The notes beneath the pieces were generated by a model. That model was not told the DNA's origin and made no database searches. It was given only the letters and a program-made list of their open reading frames with translations. From positions 39,223,501 to 39,287,500 of the forward strand of contig NC_088929.1 of NCBI RefSeq assembly GCF_038396675.1: a stretch of DNA of 64,000 bases, written 5' to 3'. Below, one piece after another: positions 33,228 through 49,476 of this stretch. The stretch's first letter is position 1, and every line of letters starts with the position of its first letter. Made by a program: the position numbers and the translations under genes. This stretch comes from Hydra vulgaris (Eukaryota; Cnidaria; Hydrozoa; Anthoathecata; Hydridae).

Positions 33228-33785
33228 AAAAGAAAAGGGGAGAAGTTGAAACTTATTTGCTTACAAATAAAAAAAAAAGGGGAGAAGTTGAAACTTATTT
33301 GCTTACAAATAAAAAAAAAGAAGGGGAGAAGTTGAAACTTATTTGCTTACAAATAAAAAAAAAAAGGGGAGAAGTTGAAACTTATTTGCTTACAAATAAA
33401 AAAAAAGAAGGGGAGAAGTTGAAACTTATTTGCTTACAAATAAAAAAAAAAAGGGGAGAAGTTGAAACTTATTTGCTTACAAATAAAAAAAAAAAAGGGG
33501 AGAAGTTGAAAATTATTTGCTTACAAATAAAAAAAAAAAGGGGAGAAGTTGAAACTTATTTGCTTACAAATAAAAAAAAAGAAGGGGAGAAGTTGAAACT
33601 TATTTGCTTACAAATAAAAAAAAAAAAGGGAGAAGTTGAAACTTATTTGCTTACAAATAAAAAAAAAAAGGGGAGAAGTTGAAACCTATTTGCTTACAAA
33701 TAAAAAAAAAAAGGGGAGAAGTTGAAACTTATTTGCTTACAAATAAAAAAAAAGGGGGAGAAGTTGAAACTTATTTACAAATAAA
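33228..33785. repeat. ~40-bp minisatellite with poly-A, about 14 copies
   Basis: The unit GGGGAGAAGTTGAAACTTATTTGCTTACAAAT plus a run of 7-12 A's is repeated about 14 times. Copies differ mainly in A-run length and in one inserted G. A 231-codon frame runs through it, but the changing A-run length switches the encoded repeat between two frames, which argues against a real protein. Confidence 0.93.
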
Positions 33786-33879
33786 AAATAATGTAGAGTA
33801 AAAATAGCTTCAAAACTTTGACAAATGATAATAGTATAAAAAACTAATCTTGTAAACTTTAGTCTTAATAAAAGTCTTG

Positions 33880-33950
33880 TATATACAATCTTTGTAATCT
33901 TGTATATACAATCTTTGTAATCTTGTATATACAATCTTTGTAATCTTGTG
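33880..33950. repeat. 24-bp repeat, about three copies
   Basis: CTTGTATATACAATCTTTGTAAT in tandem. Confidence 0.85.
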
Positions 33951-34569
33951 TGTTCTTATAGACTTTATAAACTTAAAATTTTTGTAAAACTTTATACATA
34001 TATATGCTAGTACAATATAACGGGATTATATTCATAACTACAATTTTGGTCATTCTTTTAATTAAAATTAATTTTAAAGCTTTATAGACGGGTGTGTATT
34101 AGGTTGTAATGGTATATTTTATAATAATTTTACTTTTTTTTTTGATATGTTATATATTATAGACTATCACCCTTCAACTAAAGAATTTATAGCACTTAGG
34201 TATAGCAATATTGAACGTGTAAATAATTTTAGTTATAAAAGATCAAAACACCCCGAGTCGGAGATAATAGTACCCCATTAATGGGAAACATTAATCTTTT
34301 AAAGATTTGTTGTAAAGTTAAAATATATCATGTTTATCAAAATTTTTTCTTTAAATATTTATGTATACTTAAAAACAGATTGTTCTAGTTTAGTTTTGTA
34401 TTTTATAAGTTTTTAAATCTATATCGAGTTGTTCGCAGTTTACAAAATACTACTACAGCAATCAATGCACCTCTATCACCTCTAATCTAATAGCTAATAT
34501 ATACCCTTATAAAATAATGACACTATCACCATAAACAAAATCATAATTTTTGAGAAAACTCTCCTTATT

Positions 34570-34710
34570 TACTGTGCTCCTTGAACCATTGTGCCCCATC
34601 TTTTCTTGATCCACCGTACCTCATCTTTTCTGTATTCACGGTGCCCCATCTTTTCTTGATCCACTGTGCCCCAAATTTTCTTAATCCACTGTGTCCCATC
34701 TTTTCTTAAA
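34570..34710. repeat. ~31-bp diverged repeat, four to five copies
   Basis: Units containing CCACTGTGCCCCATCTTTTCTTGAT with substitutions at each copy; older than the neighbouring minisatellites. Confidence 0.75.
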
Positions 34711-35027
34711 ACAATTCAAAAAATAATTTAAGTCAATCGGTAATCCCACTTCTTAAATCAATAATCCAATAGTTATCCATAAAGCGTGTCACATGATAGA
34801 GCCGAAAATATTTATCCTCGAAAATATCACCGAAATATTTCAAAACCGAAAAATTTAGAACCGAAAAGTATACTTTCATTGCAGGATCTAATTACAAAAT
34901 CCTTTCTTGCGCCGAAAGTTTTATAACCGAATTTTACAACCGAAAAAATTTGGATCGAATTACAAAATCCTTTCTTTTTTTATTTTAATTTAATTTAAAA
35001 ACTTTATTTTACGACTTTCGATCGAAA

Positions 35028-35400
35028 ATTCGATCGAAATTTTTTCGTTTCTAAAATTACTTATGACATTTCGATTGATAATACGATCGAAATTTTTTCA
35101 GTTGTAAATATAATTGAACCTGTCATTTCGAAAAGGGCACAAGTCCATTTACTAAAACTTTTCAAAATCAACAAAAATATGATTTTTATTAAAATAATGT
35201 CTAGGTTGCTAAGAAACTAAACGTAGAAGTAGATAAATAAAGAACATATATAATTTATGTATTTTTTATAGAAAAAACACAAATCATATAGAAATTTTTA
35301 ATTCAAACTCATAAACTAATTGTTAAAAGTTTTAGACTTATGTCCTTTTCGAAATGACGGGTTCAATTATGAATTTCGATCGAAAATTCGATTGAAATTA
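35028..35400. repeat. Inverted-repeat element with TTCGATCGAA motifs
   Basis: TAATTGAACCTGTCATTTCG (35111 on) is repeated in reverse complement ending at 35369 (29-bp arms, two mismatches, extending further imperfectly). Copies of TTTCGATCGAAAATTCGATCGAAA flank both arms. It looks like a palindromic non-autonomous DNA element. Confidence 0.7.
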
Positions 35401-35470
35401 TTTCGGTTCTAATTTTTTTCGTGAATATTTTCGGTTGTGTAATAAATTGCTCATATTCGGTTCTAAATTG

Positions 35471-35811
35471 AAATTTACGATTCGGTTGAATCATAGGACG
35501 CCATCATAAGTGTCCTTTCGTGCGTTTTTTAACACGCCTATTCATGAGACTAAAGAAAAAAAATTTTAACATTGATTTTTAATATGAAAAAATACTGAGC
35601 AGAATTAAGAAAATAAAGTAATATATTTTTTCAACTATTTATTATTTTTGATTAATTTATTATATTTTGTATTTATGATTACTTTATGGAGGCGTCCTAT
35701 GATTCAACCGAATCGTAAATTTCATATTTTTCATATTAAAAATCAATGTTAAAATTTTTTTACTTTAGTCTCATGAATAGGCGTGTTAAAAAACGCACGA
35801 AAGGACACTTA
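35471..35811. repeat. Circularly permuted inverted repeat
   Basis: Left: block A (35471-35502, 32 bp) then block B (35507-35591, 85 bp). Right: reverse complement of A (35691-35722) then reverse complement of B (35727-35811). Read on one strand the left copy is A-B and the right copy is B-A. A is identical in both copies and B nearly so. Confidence 0.88.
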
Positions 35812-36119
35812 AGATACTATTAAAAAATCCATGAAACAACACTGAAGACATTATTAAAAATTTTTCCTTCTTGGTAACGCACTGTACTCAAGAATTACAG
35901 CCTGTAATACAACTTTTTAGATATATTTTTAAAAATGTAAAATATATCATTGATACAGTTTCACATGCTTATATAAAAAATTTTAGTTATAAAAGATTAA
36001 AACACCCCGATTTTTCAATGTAAAAGTTTAAAACACACAATATACAGTATGTGTGACGAGTTTTAAATGATTCTAAAAACTCAAACAAAATAATTTGAAG
36101 TTTCAGTTTTTTTTATTTT

Positions 36120-36870
36120 TTTTTTAAATGAAAGTACACTGTATTGGCCACAAATTACTCTGTATGGACCACTTTTGCTTCAATCACACACTTTAACCGG
36201 AAATGATAACAAGTAGTTTTGATGAAACCGGCGAACATGGTATCCCAAGCCTTGTTAATGAAGTTCTGTATAGCTCTTGCGGGTATAAGTACAGACCTAT
36301 GCCAATACAAACGTATGCCTATATGAAGTAATCCAATAGATTGAGGTCTGGAGAACTGAACGTTTATATATCTCTAACTCAGAAATCGGAAAATTTTATT
36401 TTAAAACAGACCAAGGCCTCACATTGTTAATTAAAAAACCTATGTACACATCTGAGTTAATCGGTATTTATCGATTTTAGTGTCAATTTTAAAAAAATGA
36501 CACTACAATCGATAAATACCGATGTCATTTTTTAACTATTTGATGAAACAATACCTTAAAAAACATTAATGAGGCATCCTAGACTTCTTTTGGTGTCTTG
36601 ACGGAAATGTAACGGTCAATTAAATAATTTGAAATTAAATCCACCGTAAAATCTTTTCATCCAAAAACAGTAAAATTGCTGCATTTTCCTTCAAAATAGT
36701 ACTTACTATTTTGTAAAAAACTCAGTATTTTTTAGGATTTTTCAAGCGTTTTTGTCTTGTGGTTCACAGCTTGACAGTGACTTTTTGTCATGCACGTGTT
36801 TGCCTTGAAATCCTTCTAAAATTACGATAATGATTCTTACGATAGTGAGTGCGTATTGAAACTCAATAAA
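36120..36870 (-). pseudogene. Mariner transposase, C-terminal half (left side of the nest)
   Basis: Minus-strand fragments give L-D-E-K-I-L near 36660, D-R-Y-I-S-V-K-T-P-K-E-V near 36590 and S-S-P-D-L-N-L-L-D-Y-F-I-W near 36350-36310, the last being a mariner catalytic block ending in Asp. The N-terminal half seems to lie at 43871-44150 on the other side of the BEL element. Many stops; a fold-back (36460-36523) interrupts it. Confidence 0.65.
36460..36523. repeat. Fold-back, 26-bp arms, 12-base loop
   Basis: ATCGGTATTTATCGATTTTA... (36460-36485) pairs with 36498-36523, one mismatch. Confidence 0.9.
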
Positions 36871-37208
36871 ACTCATTGTTTCTGCTCGGAAGGTCGGACT
36901 ACCCTCAGCTACCAAATGTTCATTAGAAAGTGTATACGCAAGTACTTTAGCATTAAATATTTCGATTATACGCTAATCTATATTAAACTAAAACGCTACT
37001 TTTATATAAATTTTTAAATGATTATATATATATATATATCATATAATATTTCTACATAGAAATATTATAGGTGTTTTTAAACTTTTTTAATTATCTATTT
37101 ACAAAACTGGCTAGTTGCCTCATTAGCTTAGACAATCTCTAAGGTCAGTATATGACGCTTAGAGACTTTTATACTACAATATTATTATTTACATTTAAGT
37201 ACTATTTA

Positions 37209-38541
37209 CAGGGTGACCGGAAAGTTCTGTCAGTACTTCACAATCAATTTATTTTTATATAAATATACATAAACTACTGAAATTACAGTAACAGATCAAG
37301 TAACATATGTAGTGCAAGTATACCAAGAATTATTCAAATCGGTCTCCTTTTCGGTCTACTGTCAATGATAATCGATGACGCCATGATTGTATGGCGGCAC
37401 GAATGGCTTCCATAGGAAATTTTTCCCATTCGCGGATCATCATTCGTTTCATGGAGGCCAAGTTGGGATGTTGTCTAGCATTGACCTTGGACTCAAAAGT
37501 ACCCCACACGCAAAAATCAAATGGATTCAGGTCGGGAGAGGACGGAGGCCACTCATCCTTAGCAATAAACTTAGGGCAATTCTGTTGGAGCCATTCTTGC
37601 GTTGTTTTAGCTGTATGAGCCGGTGCTGAATCCTGTTGGAAACACCAGTCTCCATTGGGATATAAAACGTTGCCTTCAGGACACTCTCTTGATAAGATAC
37701 TGCATTAATTTTGGTGCCACGTTCGATAAAGACCAATGGCAATTTTCCTTTGCTACACACTGCTGCCCATACCATCACCGAACTTCGATTCTGATACCGC
37801 TAAACTGTTCCTGAAGACTGAGGTATGTCCTTTAATGATGTTGAACACACAACATTGTTTTTAGCATTAAAACTTTGCTCCATCACGAATAACTTTTCAT
37901 CAGAAAAGATAATGTTCTGTACCACAAAATGGCCATACTGACGTAACAACGTTTTGCATCTTTGCAAGCTGGCCAGCTTTTGATTTGCAGTCAATCTATG
38001 AACTTTATGCTTGCGATAAGGTTTCAATTCAAGGTCTAATTTTAATAACTCCCTCGTCGCCTCCCTGGGTACTCCTTCCTCCTGAGCCAATTTTCGCGCC
38101 AACCTTTCAAAGTTGCTCCGAATTTTCTCGCGTATTTGCTTAATACGATCTGGGGTTCGAAATGTTTGTAGACGACCCGACCTTTCATGGTCTTCAACAC
38201 CACCAGTTTCACGCAACCGTTGGATAGTTCGATAAACACATCTCTCAGTAATTCCATGCACCTTTACTAATTTGAATATTTCAGCACCCGTAAGCCCTTC
38301 CTTATAATGTCGTTGAATCAACAAACGATGAACATTCATAATGACTACAATAGAAAATACAAACCCAGTTACTATTGACAAATTCAGTTACAATTGATAA
38401 GCATTATTGTACAGTTACATTATTGTACTAAACTGGTACAAAACTGATAAAAAATGTAATGATAAACACATGTAAATAATGAAATATGGGAGACCAGAAA
38501 GTATGCACGTTGATTACTGACAGAACTTTCTGGTCACCCTG
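37209..38541 (-). mobile_element. DD37D mariner-like (maT-type) transposon
   Basis: 1,333 bp, flanked by TA on both sides, with ~27-bp terminal inverted repeats starting CAGGGTGACC and ending GTTCTGTCAGTA (one mismatch). It is inserted in the BEL 3' LTR. The minus strand encodes the transposase. Only two frameshifts are evident, so it is younger than its host element. Confidence 0.92.
37345..38339 (-). pseudogene. DD37D transposase, frameshifted
   Basis: Probable start M-N-V-H-R-L-L at 38339. An N-terminal helix-turn-helix (G-L-T-G-A-E-I-F-K-L-V, then a second R-E-K-I-R-S-N-F-E-R-L-A segment) binds the terminal repeats. The catalytic Asp residues are in IFSDEKLF (about 37900), CFQQDSAPAHTA (about 37640-37605) and SSPDLNPFD (about 37535-37510), with 37 residues between the second and third, the DD37D spacing. 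Frameshifts near 37790 and 37640 separate three frames. The last codons are near 37345. All three catalytic residues are kept. Confidence 0.88.
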
Positions 38542-38579
38542 TACATTAATAGTTTCGTGTACATACTCCTCCGATTTGA

Positions 38580-39010
38580 CCAAGTGGTCAATACCTTTTG
38601 CTCAAGAGGACATAACTTGGTTATTGAACGTTTCAAAATAACCTTCCCAACTTTTACATTAGCCACACGTACTAACCCATCGTTTCCAGGAAAAAGCTTT
38701 GTTAATCGACCACCTGGCCAATCGTCTCTTTAAGTAATTTCTTGAAGTATTAACCATTCTCACATCTCATGCCAAAAATGCTTTATAAATTCTTAAACTC
38801 GACGCCATCTTCTTCTCGGGTTAAACGATGTGTTATACATTGCATCCGCGGCAAACTTACTACCTAGTAATTCACAAAAAAAAGATTAGGTGTAAGAGGT
38901 GTGCAGTCTTTGGGATCACTTAACTGATAAATCAGTGGTTTTGAATTTATAAGTCCTTCTGCTCCGGTAAACGTTATGATAAGTTCTTTGTTAGTGATAT
39001 CCACGTCTCT
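38580..39010 (-). pseudogene. BEL/Pao integrase C-terminal part
   Basis: Minus-strand reading gives G-A-E-G-L-I-N-S-K-P-L-I-Y and D-P-K-D-C-T-P-L-T-P-N, then R-R-R-W-R-R-V and finally DDWPGGRLTKLFPGNDGLVR and ITKLCPLE. This is the usual end of BEL/Pao pol. One or more frameshifts are present. Confidence 0.8.
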
Positions 39011-39539
39011 GAGTTAGGAATAAATTGCTCGTTTTGCTGCTTTTATCAAGATTTTGTGTACTTCTCCAAATGAGAGGCTGCTGGTGGGTTAAAATGCTAT
39101 TTAATACCAACATGGCTTGTTTTTTGTTTCAAATGAGAGAAATTCAGCATTTTTAAATCGACTATCACATCTTATTATTTTCATCTATTCGAGGCGATAA
39201 AATGTTAGGAGGAAATTAGAATTTAGAATTAAGATAATTTATGTTTTCTAAATTCATTTCCGATTAGAAAGAGATTAAATTTTGAATAGAAAAGTGACAC
39301 AACCAATGCTTTTGAATCATTTTTATGAATTATAATTCTTTTCAGGCTCTTAAAAAAACTGTTATAAGTATTTTAAAATTATTATAACGTGTTTTTGAAT
39401 ATCTTTAACTTATTGGGAACTTTTTTTCATTTATTGGTATTTACTTCGAATTTAATAGCCATCAAAGTATAGGTATTCTTAATTAATATTATCTTATTTC
39501 CAATTTCTTTAAATTCATTGGTTGGCCTGTGGGATTTCT

Positions 39540-39800
39540 CTTGTAGGAAGATATCAGATCCAATCTACCACAAGTCACTGTTTTGTAAATCACTTATTTT
39601 TACTCCTCTTGATGACAAAATTCGCAGAATTTTTTCCTGTTGGTACGTAACGCCATTGTTTAGGATTTGAATGAGACTGAACTTTGCCAACTCTATTTAC
39701 AACAAAGGTTTTGAATCTTCTACTTGAATTTTTAATCCAGGATAACATATTTACGCTGTCAAATCAATATACAACATTCTCCATTTTTAATTTGCAAGGC
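39540..39800 (-). pseudogene. BEL/Pao RNase H fragment
   Basis: Minus-strand F-D-S-V-N-M-L-S-W-I (the T-D-S block of RNase H with Thr changed to Phe), F-V-V-N-R-V-G-K-V-Q-S-H, and Q-W-R-Y-V-P-T-G-K-N. The spacing fits a BEL/Pao RNase H between RT and integrase. Confidence 0.72.
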
Positions 39801-40228
39801 AAAGCTTCCAGTTTTAATCCTAACACTGCGCTCATCAACTCTAATTTCGTAATGCTAACTGAGTTTAATGGAGCAAAATGAGTTTTTGACGAAAAAAAAA
39901 AACTTGGCTTTCGACCCATTTCATAACAATGAAATAAGTAACAAACTGATCAAATAGCATTTTGAAAAGCGTCGACAATTATGCGAAGGATTAAATAAAT
40001 AGTTTTATCAGTGTTTTTAAAACGCAAACAACGGGGTATTTTTCATTGTATGTTTTTTAGTTCCCCTAAACCAGATATCGGCTTTTGCTTTTTTTTTTCC
40101 GGTAGCATTTCATCCCAATCTTCTCCTGAGGTCCATAGTTCTTGAAATACTATTTTTTCTCGAAAAACAAAAAAAGATAAAAATTCGATTAGATCAAAGA
40201 GTTTTGAGATGTATTTTAACAGCAGTCC

Positions 40229-40640
40229 TTAACTTGTTACTGGTTTGGGTCGTAGAATGTAATAAAATGTAAAAATATCTTCGGCTGTTTCCCAAGATAC
40301 TCCCAATGTTTTAACCGTAGGTAAATTTTTTATGTTTACATTTATTTTTCTAGTTCTTGATTCTAAAGGATTGAATTCTATTATTTTATTTGAATTGGAA
40401 ATCCACTTTTTTGCAGTCATTCCACCCTTTTTACACACTTGTGTAAGTTGGTTATACAGTTTAACTGCTTTTTCTTCATTTTCAACTGAATCCATTTTGT
40501 CGTCAATATAAGTAGACTTATCAACAGTCTCTGCAACAAGTGGAAACTTCTTTTTATATTTCTCTGCATGCTTTTGTATAAAAAATTGTGCTTGAAAAGG
40601 GCTGGTATTGACGCCAAGTATAACTCTCGTAAACTCAAAT
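40229..40640 (-). pseudogene. BEL/Pao reverse transcriptase palm and connection
   Basis: Two overlapping minus-strand frames give the region before the catalytic box (S-P-F-Q-A-Q-F-F-I-Q-K-H type, as I-P-A-L-F-K-H-N-F-L in a shifted frame), then K-S-T-Y-I-D-D-K-M at about 40525-40495, then M-D-S-V-E-N-E-E-K-A and N-L-P-T-V-K-T-L-G-V-S-W. The Y-I-D-D catalytic pair is present; a frameshift lies close to it. Confidence 0.85.
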
Positions 40641-41639
40641 AACTTATGCTGTTTATTTTTTTTTATATTCCGCCAAATAAATCGTCGATATCTTTGGACT
40701 TTTGGATTTAGCTCAATTTACAAGTATAATTATGCAATATCATCTAGCAAAGCAACTGTATTTCTTCGGAACCGCAACAGCACGACACAGAGATCTCGTT
40801 GCAATCTTGGTCCTTAATGTATAACGTCATTCAGGGAAGCGCGAGGGATGATTTGCATTTTGCAGCAGCGTCAAAAACAATTCTGATTTTTGTGGTCTTC
40901 TTTTTAAATTTAACACTAAAGTGTAGAAGAATCCATTGGTTTTTGTATTTATTTGTGACCATTTTTTGATATTAACTTTTTTTTAAGTAATTCCGTATTG
41001 TTGCTTTGTAAATACCCTCCACCTCCGGTGTTCTTATAATTCTTATAATTCCGTACTTATAATTCGATTAACTGCCATTTCATAGTTGTTTGGTAACAAT
41101 TTTGGATCCTCTTACCAAGGAATGCCAATTTGGTATTGTCCATATACATAACATATCCAATTTTATGCTTGATTTAGGGCCATTTTATCTTCAACACTTC
41201 TAGCTTGCGATTCCAATGATGGATGAACATTTTCGATTTCCCAAAATGTTTTAAATTATTTTCATTAATTTTTTCAACTTTAAAAATGTTTGTGCTCCAT
41301 GTTCTGGTGTAGCAAGTATAATAACTTTGTGTACTTCCATGTGCTCCATTTCATGTCCATCTTAGTGGTGTGAGTTGAGCTATTGGATTACCAGTGCGTC
41401 CTTTAACTTCTGCTTTTGACAAATGAAGTTCTGCGTTGTCTAATCAATCAAGAATATATACATTTGGTTTCTATCCCAATCTGCAAAATGGTATAGTTCT
41501 AAGGTGACTTCAATACTTTTTAAGTTTATTCCAGTCCACTACTTGCATGATACTCGTTAACTTTTGATGCATTCATCTTCTTTTTCAATTTGGTGTCAAC
41601 GCTTTTCAACTGGATTTTAACAGGCATTGTTTAAAAGGT

Positions 41640-42570
41640 GTATATTCTACCGTTGAGTACATTAACCTTAATTTCTTTCATCACTTCTTATATTCCAAGT
41701 TCTGCAGCTACATTCCTGTTTATATTGATTTGGGTGCTGGCATCATCAAACAGAGCTTTGAGTTGAATCGATCGTTGACCATTGGTTAAACTGACAGGCA
41801 TAGCTATATCTTGGCTTCAATATTTGCTTAAAAACTTAGTACGAAGGTTGTTTCTTCTTCTTTTTTTTCTTTCGTTCGTCTCTTCAAATGCAATAGCCTG
41901 TTATGAATTTTTTGACAACCATTTGTTTTACATTTTCTTGATTTTTCGATTTCGTTGTCAACGTAATCATTACCCAAACAACGATAACATATACGACGGA
42001 ATTTTGCTTGTTCCTATCTTTTACTAACTGCGATAGATTCGAATTTTTCACATGCTTAAACTACGTATTTATCATCACAAATCTTGCACGTTTTTGTTAC
42101 ATCATCTTTTAATATTTCTCCAAAGTAAGTACTTTGTTTCTCTTTGAAGACTTTAAAGGATTTTTCTTGATTATATCTTGGTTCTTCAAGACCTCATAAG
42201 AATTCCTGGGCAACCGTATAAAATTCTGCTTTATTAATAATCTATTCTCGTAACGATTTTACTTCAGGACTTTTTTACTTTTCAAATAACCATCGTAAAA
42301 ACATACTTAACATTGTTTTTGGCGACTTCTTCATAAGTTTGATATATAATGAGCCATTTGCTAACTCATTAAATTTTTCCAACTCTTTTAAATTCATGAC
42401 TGCAATGTATAACTTATCAGCAAAATTTTTAAGATCACTTGAGTTGTTAGGTCTTACTGGGCTGAATTTTCCACTCTCTCCAAATACAAAGATATTTGTC
42501 GTTGTTTGCTACCGTTTTTTCTTTCGAGTCAAATTTTTGCAGCTTCGTATGCAACGTTTGAATACCCCAA
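41640..42570 (-). pseudogene. BEL/Pao gag C-terminal and protease region, heavily broken
   Basis: Minus-strand stretches include C-Y-R-C-L-G (about 41990, a zinc-knuckle start), K-T-C-K-I-C near 42090, and a protease-like L-F-D-D-A-S-T near 41750. Frames change repeatedly. Confidence 0.5.
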
Positions 42571-42574
42571 ACTC

Positions 42575-42898
42575 TCAACAACTTCGAAAAGCTTCTCCTG
42601 ATAGATACTGGCGTAGTTGCAACAGTTTGTGTTCAGTTGTAGTTGTAGCTCTATTAATACATGCTTCAAACGCTGCTTTCCAATTTTCGTATTGTGTTTT
42701 ATCTCCTAAAAAGACAGGAATTGACATTCTAGATAAGTGCCTCCATATGTTCAATTTTGTTTTTTCGTTGACATTATTCGCCGATTGAAGGTCATTTACC
42801 TTTATCATTGTACTCCATTCTTTTTGCTGGTTTTCCTCGCCAACCATTTCCATCAGGGCGTGTTTGATGCCTCTTCTTAACTTCAGAGATTTCAGCAT
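42575..42898 (-). pseudogene. BEL/Pao gag core (DUF1759-like)
   Basis: A 107-codon open stretch contains L-S-R-M-S-I-P-V-F-L-G-D-K-T-Q-Y-E-N-W, F-E-A-C-I and KLLQLRQYLSGEA, the recognisable core of the gag domain shared by BEL/Pao elements. Confidence 0.82.
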
Positions 42899-43080
42899 AC
42901 CTTTTAATTTGTGCTTCCAGTTAGTGACTTTTTAACTCATCCAATTCTATTAGCTGATTTTTCTTCACCAACTTAATATATAATCCATCATCCTTCAATC
43001 CATTATCCATTAATCCACAACGCATTGATCCCATTTCCACTTTTTCCACACCATGTTGTTTATTACAACCACCACCTTGT

Positions 43081-43518
43081 TTAATGCCTTTTTATAATCA
43101 TTTTTTGACAAATCAGTTCAACTTTTCGTTTAAGTTTACCGCCATCTCTTATCGTGAAAATGCTTGATGCGTCATCTTTCCGCCAGTAAAGATATTCATG
43201 CGTCATTTTATTTACTTCCATGTAGGCAGATTCGATTGTTTCAGTTTCTTTTGTGACTTTTATCACCATTTTAACTTCATTCTTTTTCCGATACTCAATT
43301 GAAAGTTCAGTCATTGCCTTCTTTGCAGCCAATTGTGATTCATTGATCTTCTCCCAACATTCGCGAACCTTGTTTCTGCTCGGAAGGTTGGAATTAAGTA
43401 ATTCCACTAGCGTTCTTTTTGCTCTTGAAAACGTCGCTTTTGTTTTCACTTTAGCTCGTTTAAGTAGATCCATCCAATTATGATGAATGTCATCTAACTC
43501 ACTTTCACTATTGTTCAT
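43081..43518 (-). pseudogene. BEL/Pao gag N-terminus
   Basis: An open frame of 145 codons starts at ATG 43518, 38 bases inside the 5' LTR, and is rich in charged helical sequence (MNNSESELDD, SRAKRTLVELLNSNLPSRNK). The piece encoding N-L-P-S-R-N-K recurs outside the 3' LTR at 36874-36897. Confidence 0.75.
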
Positions 43519-43556
43519 CGTCGTATTCGATTTCTTTACTACCCTCTGCTACTAAA

Positions 43557-43870
43557 TGTTTGTTAAAAATTAAGGGCTTATTAAAACTCAATTATAATAC
43601 GTGAATATTTTAGCATTATATATTTCAATTTAACACTAATCGATAAGAAACTAAAACGCTACTTTTATATAAACTTTTGCATAACTATATATATACATAT
43701 AACATTTCCCAAGAGAATATAAGTATTTTAAAATTTTTTTGATTATCTATTTACAAAACTGGCTAATTGCCTGATTAGTTTAGGCAGTCTCTAAGGTCAA
43801 TATACGCTTAAAGACACACAATACTATTATTTACATTTAAATATTATTTACACTAATAGTCTTGGGAACA
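43557..43870 (-). repeat. BEL/Pao 5' LTR
   Basis: 314 bp, plus-strand TGTTTGTTAA... to ...GGGAACA. The sequence TTTAGTAGCAGAGGGTAG just inside on the minus strand is the primer site with G changed to A; the left-hand copy keeps TTTGGTAGC. Confidence 0.82.
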
Positions 43871-44150
43871 CCATCTTTTTTATTGACCTGACTAGATTCC
43901 TCCACACCCAATGTCTTGAGACCTGGATTTGCTTTTTAGTTCTAACTTTCAGTATAGTTTCTAGACTTCAAAAATTCATAGTTTCAAGACTTCAAAAAAT
44001 GCTCTATCGTTTTGTAAACAGTTGATTTTGCAACTCCTAAATATTTAATTATGTCAGGTGGCGAAACTTTGTTCATATGGAAATTGATTGTTTGAAAACT
44101 CAGAGCTGACATATAAACTGTATTTATATTACAGGGCAAAATAATCTCAA
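43871..44150 (-). pseudogene. Mariner transposase, N-terminal half (right side of the nest)
   Basis: Minus-strand reading gives S-P-P-D-I-I-K-Y-L-G-V-A-K-S-T-V-Y-K-T-I, a helix-turn-helix typical of mariner N-termini. Orientation and position fit the C-terminal half at 36120-36870, with the BEL element between. Confidence 0.6.

Positions 44151-49036
<4,886 letters not shown>

Positions 49037-49119
<83 letters not shown>
49037..49119. repeat. (TA)n microsatellite
   Basis: About 83 bp of TA dinucleotides. Confidence 0.98.
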
Positions 49120-49122
<3 letters not shown>

Positions 49123-49298
49123 AGTAATTGTGTGAATATTTCTTGTTAAAGAGTGCTCAATACCAAAGTAGAGCAATATATAGTAAAAAAAACTAAATAA
49201 TTATAACACTCGATTTATTTAAAACATTACTCCGAGTTTCACGCAAATAGCGATCATCAGATGTTACAAATCTCAAAAAAACAACGACAAAAAAAAAA

Positions 49299-49476
<178 letters not shown>

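Larger units (their letters stand above)
36917..38563 (-). repeat. BEL/Pao 3' LTR, interrupted
   Basis: About 312 bp once the 1,333-bp insertion and its TA duplicate are set aside. Plus-strand ends are TGTTCATTAG and GTGTACA. A purine stretch CGGAGGAG lies just inside on the minus strand (about 38567-38574). Confidence 0.8.
36874..43870 (-). mobile_element. BEL/Pao LTR retrotransposon, decayed, with extra leader stub
   Basis: Minus-strand element with LTRs of 314 bp (43557-43870, 5' LTR) and about 312 bp (36917-38563, 3' LTR, split by a DD37D transposon). From 5' to 3': TGG-type primer site, gag, protease region, RT (Y-I-D-D), RNase H, integrase. The two LTRs are clearly diverged, so it is older than the intronic element. 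Beyond the 3' LTR, 36874-36916 repeats the primer site and a piece of gag leader, as if part of a second tandem copy. It splits a mariner element. Confidence 0.85.

Noticed and set aside
32987..33682. 231-codon ORF rich in lysine repeats
   Set aside because: Most of it lies in the poly-A minisatellite, and the encoded repeat changes frame with A-run length. The first part is pogo-like debris.
37387..37814. Plus-strand ORFs of 63-80 codons
   Set aside because: They are antisense to the DD37D transposase, whose catalytic motifs are on the minus strand.
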